NCBI GenBank assembly: GCA_964503685.1
Contig: CAZDAW010000089.1
Location: 1 to 15,118, forward strand
Source: CAZDAW01 sp964503685
GTDB lineage: Bacteria > Chloroflexota > Anaerolineae > Anaerolineales > Anaerolineaceae
DNA length: 15,118 bases
Direction of reading: 5' to 3'
Shown here: positions 1 through 6,755 of the stretch, piece after piece
How positions within the stretch are numbered: position 1 is the stretch's first letter
How the letters are laid out: every line of letters starts with the position of its first letter
Made by a program: the position numbers and the translations under genes
Notes under the pieces: model-generated
Seen by the model: the letters and a program-made list of their open reading frames with translations, nothing else
Database searches by the model: none
What the model was told of the DNA's origin: nothing

Positions 1-279
1 GACGGGGGCCCGGTCACAATCGACTCGAACCAGCCGGATAATCTGGTTCGCATCGTCATTGCGGATACAGGTCCTGGGATGCCCGCCGACCAGATTCCCC
101 ATTTGTTTGAGCGCTTTTACCGGGTCGAGAATGACCGCGCTCGCCGCCAAAATTCAATGGGAGGGGCCGGGCTGGGATTGGCTATTGCGCAGGAGATCGC
201 ACGCCTGCATGGGGGACACATTGTCGTGAACAGTATTCTGGGACAGGGAAGCACCTTCACCATTCAACTGCCAAAATAA
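1..279 (+). CDS. Sensor histidine kinase, C-terminal part (5' end outside window)
   Basis: The open frame enters from the left edge and stops at 277-279, giving 92 visible residues. They form the ATP-binding (HATPase_c) end of a histidine kinase: the G1 box IADTGPGM (visible residues 20-27), the F box LFERFYR (about 34-40) and the G2 box GGAGLGLAIA (about 53-62), ending in the usual GSTFTIQLP strand. Family knowledge: such kinases autophosphorylate a His in a DHp helix upstream, here out of view, and pass the phosphate to a response regulator. The sensor and DHp domains and the partner regulator are not visible, so the signal is unknown. The ABC module starting 86 bases downstream on the same strand suggests the kinase may control it, as in Bce-type and other sensor-transporter clusters. 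Domain call is certain; the functional link is inferred. Confidence 0.93.
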   Translation, partial: DGGPVTIDSNQPDNLVRIVIADTGPGMPADQIPHLFERFYRVENDRARRQNSMGGAGLGLAIAQEIARLHGGHIVVNSILGQGSTFTIQLPK

Positions 280-292
280 GAACATTCTTAAT

Positions 293-348
293 CTCGTTTC
301 ATCGATTTCATATCTTCCCCAGCCAATAATAAGGCATCGATAAACGAG
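293..348. repeat. Bulged 13-bp inverted repeat upstream of the ABC ATPase gene
   Basis: The arm 293-306 (CTCGTTT, C bulge at 300, ATCGAT) pairs perfectly with 336-348 (ATCGATAAACGAG), leaving a 29-base A/T-rich loop (307-335). It lies between the kinase stop and the ATPase ribosome binding site (GGAG, 352-355). It has no T-tract after the second arm, so it is not a normal terminator. It could be an operator for a dimeric regulator or an RNA element controlling the downstream operon. Confidence 0.55.
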
Positions 349-365
349 TATGGAGAATTGTTCTC

Positions 366-1178
366 ATGGCTTCCTTTGGCAATGGACGCAAAAACGGCCT
401 GTCAGCAAGCAGCTATGTGGTAGAAACTAACGATCTACGCAAAGATTTGCAGATGGGTCAGGTTGTTGTTCAGGCGCTGCGCGGTACCACGCTGACCGTC
501 AAACGTGGCGAATTTTTGAGCATTATCGGCCCCTCTGGAAGTGGTAAATCGACGCTATTGGGACTCATCGGTGGCCTCGACAGCCCTACCAGTGGGTCAG
601 TGGTGATCGATGGCGTTGACATTACCCGGTTGAACGAACGCGCACTCACACGTATTCGCAACGAAAAAATCGGCTTTGTCTTCCAATTCTTTAATCTGGT
701 TCCGACGCTGACCGCACTGGAAAATGTAGCCTTGCCGATCCAGTTCGCCCGCCGCCGCCCCTTCGACCCCATCAAACGCGCCAAAGAACTGCTAACGATG
801 CTTGAACTTGAAGACCGGATGCACCACCGGCCTAACCAGCTTTCGGGCGGACAACAACAGCGAGTTGCCATTGCACGAGCGTTAGCCAATAACCCGCCCC
901 TGCTGCTTTGCGATGAACCCACCGGGAATCTCGATTCCATTTCCGGGGCGCTGGTTATGAACGCCTTACGCGAAGTGCAGCAAACCCTGAATACCACCGT
1001 AGTTCTTGTCACCCATGATATGAATGTGGCGGCACAGACTGACCGTGTGATCGCGTTGGTGGATGGCCGGATTGCGGATGACATTGATCCGCGCTCGTCG
1101 GCGCAATTGGCGAGTGTGCAGCTATTCAAGCGTAATACGGGCGAACACGCGGCCCCGGTGATCGGGGGTAAGGCATGA
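366..1178 (+). CDS. ABC transporter ATP-binding protein, MacB/LolD/YbbA type
   Basis: A 270-residue cytoplasmic ATPase that powers an FtsX-type permease. All nucleotide-binding motifs are intact: Walker A GPSGSGKST (55-63), Q-loop Gln107 in GFVFQ, signature LSGGQ (159-163), Walker B LLLCDEP (179-185), D-loop NLD (188-190) and switch His217 in VTHD. The phrase FNLVPTLTALENV is typical of the LolD/MacB/YbbA subfamily, which works on lipoproteins, peptides or antimicrobials rather than sugars. The start ATG has GGAG at 352-355 (spacing 10). The protein carries about 20 extra N-terminal and 30 extra C-terminal residues compared with the usual 220-240. It overlaps the permease start by four bases (ATGA), so the two are translationally coupled and almost certainly form one complex. 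The transported substrate cannot be read from the sequence. Confidence 0.95.
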   Translation: MASFGNGRKNGLSASSYVVETNDLRKDLQMGQVVVQALRGTTLTVKRGEFLSIIGPSGSGKSTLLGLIGGLDSPTSGSVVIDGVDITRLNERALTRIRNEKIGFVFQFFNLVPTLTALENVALPIQFARRRPFDPIKRAKELLTMLELEDRMHHRPNQLSGGQQQRVAIARALANNPPLLLCDEPTGNLDSISGALVMNALREVQQTLNTTVVLVTHDMNVAAQTDRVIALVDGRIADDIDPRSSAQLASVQLFKRNTGEHAAPVIGGKA

Positions 1179-4099
1179 TTTCCAAGCTCCGGTTTTATGT
1201 GCGCCATTCCTTCAACGATCTGCGCGTCAACCGCCAGCGCACGATTTTCGCGCTGTTGTGCATTGCGGCTGGTGTCGCCGCGATAGTCAGCCTGCAAACG
1301 CTCGGTGTGATGATCCAGGATTCACTCACCGGCAGCGTACAGGAAAGTAATGGCGGTGATCTTCAACTGCGGGTCGCCAGCGACCGTGATGTTTCGACCC
1401 GTATTCTTGACGACGCGCGGGAGCAAGGGCTGATCGAAAAACCGGAACCATCCGGTTTATTTAGCAGCCGGGAAACCAATGAGCAGGCCGCTTTTTTCTA
1501 TACCGAGGCGGGTATAGAACGCATTCAGACCTGGTTTGACGCAGCTTATCCGGGTACGGAGATCACGTACCGCGAAGTTATTCCCGGCGGACACGGGCCG
1601 ATGTCGGCGGTTTCGATCAACGATCTGCGCACGAATCAGGAGCAGATGTTTGTGGCCCCGATCATCGTTGATGCTCAGGTCTACCCACTTTATGGGCAGC
1701 GAGTATCCGAAGACGACCAGCCGATCAGCGAACTGCTGCGGGAACCGAGCGATATTGTTATCAGCCGCACGCTGGCGGATACCCTGGAGGCGCAAATTGG
1801 GGACACGATGCGTCTGAGCGGCTCCACCCTTGATTTTACGCTACGGGGTATTCTGCCAGATGATGCTGAAGGCGGGATCGAAAATCTTGGCGGCGCGCTG
1901 TTCGGGTACTTCATGGTTGATCTCAGCGCGGCACCTACTTTCGAAAAGCCAGCCGCAGGCATTGACTCCATTTTCGTCAAACTGCCCGATCAGGTACAGG
2001 TAGAACAGGTCGCAAAGAGTCTTAATACACAGTATCCATTCGTCAGCACGACAACCACTACCGATCTGGAAGAGCAAAACACCGAGATTTCCGACACGCT
2101 GAACGATTTGGTAACGGTGATGGGACTGGTATCGCTGCTGATCGGCGGGATCGGAATTATCAACACCATGCAGGTTGTGGTACGCCGCCGCACCGGGGAG
2201 ATTGCGATTCTCAAAACAGTGGGGATGGAAGCCGAACAGGTTACGATCCTGTTTTTGGTTGAAGCTGTCCTGATGGGTGTGATCGGCAGCGTGATCGGTG
2301 TGATGCTGGGATGGCTCGCAGCTTATGCCATCAAGGGGTTTGCGGAAACATTTGTAGCCGAATCCCTGCGGTTTCGGATCGCCCTGCTGCCGACCATGAC
2401 AGGGCTGTTGGTTGGGGTTGTGCTAACTGCTGTTTTTGGGTTTATCCCCACACTGGCGGCGGGACAGGTTCGACCTAACACCGTTTTGCGGCCAAATGAA
2501 ACGGTGATCCCCAAAGCCGGACGTTTACGCTCCTTCGCTGCGCTGCTGGTTGTCCTTGCGCTACTGAGTCTGGTGGCCCAACTTCTGCTCGGTACTGTTT
2601 TAAGTCAAACCGGCTTCCGGGTGGTTGCAGGCGGAACCGGATTGGTTCTGGGCGGGTTGGTTGCTCTGCCCACTCTGTATGCCGGACGTCCGCGCCGTAT
2701 CGGGTGGCTGGCGCTGCTACCGATGGGCTTCGCTTTTGGGTTCCTTGTGCCCGCATTGCTGCTCCTGGCAGGCACTTTTATCGTTGTTGCCATCCTCTAC
2801 GCGCTGCTGTGGGGGCTGATCTGGCTGGTGGGGCGCTGCTTCCCCGCGCTGCGTTGGATCGATCTCAAGGTTGCGCTGCGTTCGATGGTGGCAACCAAAG
2901 GGCGCGGCGCTTCGACGCTGCTGGCGCTCGTGATTGGAGTCTTCACCCTGAGCCTGATCACCATGCTCACGGCTGCGGTGAGCGACCAGTTGGAAGAACT
3001 GTTGGCTAACGCGGCGGGTGGGAATGTGATCATCTTTGCTTCCGGCGAAGGCGAGACACTGGATCAGGTGGCGGCAAAGCTGGAACAGATGGATGGTGTG
3101 AACAGTTATACAGCCCTGGGAACCTACTCTGGCGAATTGATCGCCATGGAAGACGTGAGCACGGGTGAGATTGTTGCCTATGACGAACTCAAAACCCGCG
3201 TGGAGGACTCCCTTGATGAAGGCGGTTTTATGGGACACGGCGAACGGAACCGGCTTAACAACGCCATATCCAATATCGATGCGCGCAGCGTCAGCACCAA
3301 CCTGCCGGATGTTGCATTCTACCGGGGCCGCCAACTTACCCAGGCCGATGCCGGACAGCCGCACCTGGTGATTTCGGCTAACCAGGCAACCCTGGCTGCC
3401 GGATTCGATGTGGGCGATAAACTAACCTACCGCTTTGCGACTGATGGCGATCCGATTGAAATGACCTTTGAGATCGTTGGCATGATTGATCGCACCGGAA
3501 ACCAGATGCAGTTTGATGCGACATCTCCGAATTATGCGTCGCTGGATTCTTTCCCGGCGGGACTGGAAATTGACTCGGTGAGTGCGATTGTGGATGTGGA
3601 TGAGGATCAGATCCCGCAGCTAAAGCGCGAGATGCGCGGTGTTCCGGGGGCATTTGTGCTGGAATCCCGGTTAATGAACGATGTGTTCAACCGCTTTATC
3701 CAACAGTTCACTTCATTCCCACTGCTGGTCGCGAGCCTGGCCCTGGTGGTCGGTGGGATTGTGATCGCCAACTCAGTCGCCCTTTCGACGCTTGAGCGGC
3801 GGCGCGAGATCGGCATCATGAAAGCGATTGGTCTACAGCGTGAGCGCGTGCTGGGCATGCTCCTACTGGAAAATGGCGTCATGGGGCTGATTGGAGGACT
3901 AATGGGCATTGGAACCGGCGCAATTATGCTGCTTCTGGTGATGGTGAGCATGTTTGGCGGCAGATTGGGAAGTACGATTCCCTACCTGACCGCGCTGGAA
4001 CTGATGCTCATGTGTATCGGGATTGCGCTTCTTGCTGCCGTCCTCACCGTATGGGGGGCGTCGGGCGAAAAGCCGCTTAACGTTTTGCGGTACGAGTAG
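1175..4099 (+). CDS. ABC transporter permease with two FtsX modules (YbbP-like)
   Basis: A 974-residue membrane protein. After a short cytoplasmic start, a first membrane segment (about 24-46) leads into a large extracytoplasmic MacB_PCD-like domain (about 50-305). A three-helix FtsX core follows (about 310-435, with the marker RRRTGEIAILKTVGM). Next come four central hydrophobic segments (about 453-556), then a second module: membrane segment (about 578-600), second extracytoplasmic domain (about 605-835) and final FtsX core (about 846-970, marker RRREIGIMKAIGL). This duplicated layout matches YbbP-type permeases, which are about 800 residues in E. coli; the extra length lies in the two outer domains. 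Such proteins usually act mechanically, extracting or extruding lipids, lipoproteins or toxic peptides, rather than as simple channels. The ATG overlaps the ATPase stop. The gene ends 8 bases before a strong terminator. Confidence 0.92.
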   Translation: MISKLRFYVRHSFNDLRVNRQRTIFALLCIAAGVAAIVSLQTLGVMIQDSLTGSVQESNGGDLQLRVASDRDVSTRILDDAREQGLIEKPEPSGLFSSRETNEQAAFFYTEAGIERIQTWFDAAYPGTEITYREVIPGGHGPMSAVSINDLRTNQEQMFVAPIIVDAQVYPLYGQRVSEDDQPISELLREPSDIVISRTLADTLEAQIGDTMRLSGSTLDFTLRGILPDDAEGGIENLGGALFGYFMVDLSAAPTFEKPAAGIDSIFVKLPDQVQVEQVAKSLNTQYPFVSTTTTTDLEEQNTEISDTLNDLVTVMGLVSLLIGGIGIINTMQVVVRRRTGEIAILKTVGMEAEQVTILFLVEAVLMGVIGSVIGVMLGWLAAYAIKGFAETFVAESLRFRIALLPTMTGLLVGVVLTAVFGFIPTLAAGQVRPNTVLRPNETVIPKAGRLRSFAALLVVLALLSLVAQLLLGTVLSQTGFRVVAGGTGLVLGGLVALPTLYAGRPRRIGWLALLPMGFAFGFLVPALLLLAGTFIVVAILYALLWGLIWLVGRCFPALRWIDLKVALRSMVATKGRGASTLLALVIGVFTLSLITMLTAAVSDQLEELLANAAGGNVIIFASGEGETLDQVAAKLEQMDGVNSYTALGTYSGELIAMEDVSTGEIVAYDELKTRVEDSLDEGGFMGHGERNRLNNAISNIDARSVSTNLPDVAFYRGRQLTQADAGQPHLVISANQATLAAGFDVGDKLTYRFATDGDPIEMTFEIVGMIDRTGNQMQFDATSPNYASLDSFPAGLEIDSVSAIVDVDEDQIPQLKREMRGVPGAFVLESRLMNDVFNRFIQQFTSFPLLVASLALVVGGIVIANSVALSTLERRREIGIMKAIGLQRERVLGMLLLENGVMGLIGGLMGIGTGAIMLLLVMVSMFGGRLGSTIPYLTALELMLMCIGIALLAAVLTVWGASGEKPLNVLRYE

Positions 4100-4107
4100 G
4101 TTCCAAG

Positions 4108-4150
4108 TTGAAAAAGACCTCTGAGTTACCCCAACAGAGGTCTTTTTCAA
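4108..4150. terminator. Bidirectional rho-independent terminator
   Basis: A perfect 16-bp stem (4108-4123 with 4135-4150) encloses an 11-base loop. Each arm contains an A5 or T5 run next to a G/C-rich core (GACCTCTG), so read from either strand the hairpin ends in a U-rich tail. It lies between the convergent stops of the ABC permease (4099) and the GH53 gene (4161) and is well placed to end both transcripts. Confidence 0.93.
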
Positions 4151-4160
4151 GGGGGTATTC

Positions 4161-5840
4161 TCAAGGAGCAACTGCAACAAACTGATCGAGAAACAATTCG
4201 GCTGACCAGTCAGCAAGCACGGTGTCTGTGCCCAAAATATCCCCGGCGGTGTGCGAGCGATTGTAATCGGTACTTAGCACCGCTATGTTTAGTGTTTCGG
4301 GCTGACCGAGCAAGACGAGCGGAATTTGGATTTCGATGACGGAAGGTTCGCCGGGAAGGACGGTACTGTTGCCTGTAAAGGTGATTTGCTCCCAATCGTT
4401 TCCAATCCAGGCGTTTAACTGAATACTGCCGCTGGAATTGATGTCGAGGCGAAATTCGGGTTTAAAGGGATCAGCGACGGTGATCGGACGCCGACCCGGA
4501 TCGACATTTGCGCCCTGAGTATCGTGGGTGGTGTCAAAATAGATCAGGTAGTTGCTTTCTCCCACGCTCACATCACCAGCAGTTGTCAGGGCTAAAGAGA
4601 GGGTGCTTTCATTTTTAGCGACATATAGTTCCGTGAGATCGAGAGCGGCGATGTTATCGAGCACGTCTGAGGTGCTATCAACGACCAGCGGATCACCATA
4701 CTCCTCTTCGATAACGCCATCGGCTAATTGATCAGGATACCAGTAATCGTAGGTCGGGAAATTGATAGCTTCCAATGCCTCATTGTTATTCTGAAAATCG
4801 AAAAAGGTTGCGTTTTCCCAGTGGGAACCCTGGCCCCAGCGGGTAGAACACGGGGTAGAGACCCAGGCCGGTTCCCAATAGACAATACCCAATGCCCCGT
4901 TGCTAATCAGCGTTTGCGTTACATCGGTTACAAAACGGCGCTGGCCCTCTGGCGTAAATGGATAGCCGCGAATGCCCTGGGTGAGGATATTATCGGCTGT
5001 TTCGTCCACTGCATCACGCGTCCAGCCATAAGCTATCTCGACAACCATCACTTGTTTGTTAAACCGCTGCCGGAGATATTTCACTTGTACGCCTAAATCT
5101 GCAACGGAGAAGGTACTCCACTGGGGATAATAGGAGATACCGATCACATCAAAATCGGTAACGCCTGCTTCTTCCGCGCCAGTGAACCACCATTTTGTAT
5201 TTTCAGGCTGCGCGACATGCAGGATGATTTGTGGATTGGTTCCTGTTTCTGCTGCAAAATCGCGGACGGCACGAATTCCGGCATTAAACAGCGGCGCATC
5301 TCGTTTCCAGTCCAATTCGACTTTATCCGCCTTGAGTAAGCCTGAATTGGTTTCATTACCGACCTGGACAAATGCCGGAGTCAGGTCTTCGGCGTGAAGT
5401 TCGGTAAGCGTATCATAGGTATATTGATAGACCGCGTCGATCAGTTCGGCATCGCTTTTATCAGCCCATGCCGCCGGGATTTCCTGCTTGCCGGGGTCCG
5501 CCCAATTATCGGAATAGTGAATATCCAGGAGCGTAGACAGACCCGCATCGCGGGCGCGGGTGAAGGTCCGTTTGACATCGCTCAAGGTGCTGTAATTGGT
5601 CCAGTCCGGGGCATGCCACAACCTGGCTCGAACGAGATTGGCACCATGATTCTGAAAGAGCACAAACGGATCGTGCAGTTCGCCGTTTTCCTGGTAGGTG
5701 GCCCCGCAGTCTTCCATTTCGTTGACATACGAGAGGTCTACCCCAAAGTAGAACGCATTCTTTGTTTCCTGACCCTGGGCTATGGGCTGCGCTGATATAA
5801 GCAGTACGAGCAGGAAAACGCTGATTTTCAAAATGCGCAT
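4161..5840 (-). CDS. ganB: Secreted arabinogalactan endo-beta-1,4-galactanase, GH53
   Basis: A 559-residue exported enzyme that cuts beta-1,4-galactan, the side chain of pectic arabinogalactan I, into galacto-oligosaccharides. Residues 1-23 are a signal peptide (basic start, Leu/Val/Ile core, likely cut after AQG). The GH53 barrel spans about 30-375. GANLVRARLW (66-75) and HYSDNWADPGKQ (108-119) are family signatures, Glu163 in QVGNE is the expected acid/base, Glu268 in VVEIAYGW the expected nucleophile, and YWEPAW (321-326) sits at the barrel end. A further domain of about 170 residues (about 388-559) resembles the C-terminal glucodextranase/CBM9-like beta-sandwich seen on other glycanases; that part is by eye only. 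The gene starts 4 bases after the malG-like stop and is last in the operon, before the shared terminator. Fold and activity class are well supported; preference for galactan is from family knowledge. Confidence 0.93.
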   Translation of the reverse strand: MRILKISVFLLVLLISAQPIAQGQETKNAFYFGVDLSYVNEMEDCGATYQENGELHDPFVLFQNHGANLVRARLWHAPDWTNYSTLSDVKRTFTRARDAGLSTLLDIHYSDNWADPGKQEIPAAWADKSDAELIDAVYQYTYDTLTELHAEDLTPAFVQVGNETNSGLLKADKVELDWKRDAPLFNAGIRAVRDFAAETGTNPQIILHVAQPENTKWWFTGAEEAGVTDFDVIGISYYPQWSTFSVADLGVQVKYLRQRFNKQVMVVEIAYGWTRDAVDETADNILTQGIRGYPFTPEGQRRFVTDVTQTLISNGALGIVYWEPAWVSTPCSTRWGQGSHWENATFFDFQNNNEALEAINFPTYDYWYPDQLADGVIEEEYGDPLVVDSTSDVLDNIAALDLTELYVAKNESTLSLALTTAGDVSVGESNYLIYFDTTHDTQGANVDPGRRPITVADPFKPEFRLDINSSGSIQLNAWIGNDWEQITFTGNSTVLPGEPSVIEIQIPLVLLGQPETLNIAVLSTDYNRSHTAGDILGTDTVLADWSAELFLDQFVAVAP

Positions 5841-5844
5841 GCTC

Positions 5845-6750
5845 TTATCCCTTCACTGAGCCAGCGGTCAGCCCGTCGATGACATACCGCTGAAGTGGTA
5901 TGTAGATCAAAATAATTGGAATAGCCGCAATGACTGCACCCGCAGTTATCATGCCAAAATCCCGATCAAAACGATCCGTCTGGAACAGCATTAATCCGAC
6001 CATGACGGTTAATTTATCGGAGCTTTTGAGCAGCACTTTGGCAATCACAAAATCACCGTAAGATGAGATAAACGACAGCACGCCAATTGTAATTACAATT
6101 GGCGTCATGATAGGCAAAATAATGTGGCGGAACGTCTGCCAATGACTCGCGCCGTCCACGAGGGCGGATTCGTCCAGTTCCATCGGGATCGTGTCGATAT
6201 AGGCTTTGACCATCAGCACATTGATACCCATTGCCCCTGCAACGTAGATCAGAATCAGGCCGCCATGACTGTCTAAGCCGATCTGTGAAATATGCGTTCC
6301 AAGCTGCTGCATGGTGGAAAAAATAGCGACCATTGCCAGAATAGCGGGAAATACATTCAGGATCAGGATCGCGATCATGAGCTGTCGCCGTCCCTTAAAA
6401 CGGAACCGGGACAAGGTATAGCCTGCCATGCAGGTGATGGATACGGTTAAGGCGGTTGTAATGGAAGCGATTTTTAACGAGTTCAGCAACCATGTTGGAT
6501 AAGGGAAAAAATCATTATCCAGTAGCTGCCGATAGTTGGAAAGATCGGGATTGTCGGGCCAAAGCGTGCCCCCAATCAGCGACTTCGCCGGATTGAATGA
6601 GGCCGAGATCACCCATAAGGCAGGAGCTACGGCGAACGCGATGAGGATCAACGCTACAACGTAACGGATTCCCAGACTGAAGAGCTTCTCCACTCGAACT
6701 TGACTGAAAGTGCCCTTACGAGACACCGGAGATACTTGCATTTGGTCCAT
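5845..6750 (-). CDS. Sugar ABC transporter permease, MalG/GanQ type
   Basis: A 301-residue inner-membrane subunit of a CUT1 (carbohydrate uptake 1) importer. It shows six predicted membrane segments, the first at about 29-51. The cytoplasmic EAA loop that docks onto the ATPase is clear: ELDESALVDGASHWQTFRHI (191-210), followed by ILPIMTP. The ending LQRYVIDGLTAGSVKG is the usual MalG-type tail. Length matches MalG/GanQ (about 280-300). It begins 5 bases after the malF-like stop, with GGAG about 9-11 bases ahead of the ATG, and ends 4 bases before the GH53 start, so all are one transcript. By context it carries galacto-oligosaccharides released by GH53. An unusual 26-bp perfect palindrome lies inside the gene (6080-6105). 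No ATPase subunit is encoded nearby. Confidence 0.93.
   Translation of the reverse strand: MDQMQVSPVSRKGTFSQVRVEKLFSLGIRYVVALILIAFAVAPALWVISASFNPAKSLIGGTLWPDNPDLSNYRQLLDNDFFPYPTWLLNSLKIASITTALTVSITCMAGYTLSRFRFKGRRQLMIAILILNVFPAILAMVAIFSTMQQLGTHISQIGLDSHGGLILIYVAGAMGINVLMVKAYIDTIPMELDESALVDGASHWQTFRHIILPIMTPIVITIGVLSFISSYGDFVIAKVLLKSSDKLTVMVGLMLFQTDRFDRDFGMITAGAVIAAIPIILIYIPLQRYVIDGLTAGSVKG
6080..6105. repeat. 26-bp perfect palindrome inside the malG-like gene
   Basis: The half ACGCCAATTGTAA (6080-6092) is followed directly by its exact reverse complement (6093-6105), with no loop and no mismatch; the match stops at 6079/6106 (C opposite C). It encodes the segment TPIVITIGV just after the EAA loop. 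Palindromic codon use around a near-symmetric protein stretch could explain part of it, but 13 of 13 paired positions is far more than expected in one window. Confidence 0.9.
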
Positions 6751-6755
6751 TAGAA

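Noticed and set aside
470..1297. Long minus-strand open frame across the ABC ATPase
   Set aside because: It is antisense to an ATPase with all motifs intact, its translation is Ser/Arg-rich with no recognisable domain, and it crosses a gene boundary.
2717..3364. 215-codon minus-strand open frame inside the permease
   Set aside because: The permease frame is clearly the real one; the reverse frame has a low-complexity, His/Gln-rich translation and no ribosome site of note.
5394..5795. 133-codon plus-strand open frame opposite GH53
   Set aside because: It is antisense to the conserved GH53 barrel and matches no family I recognise.
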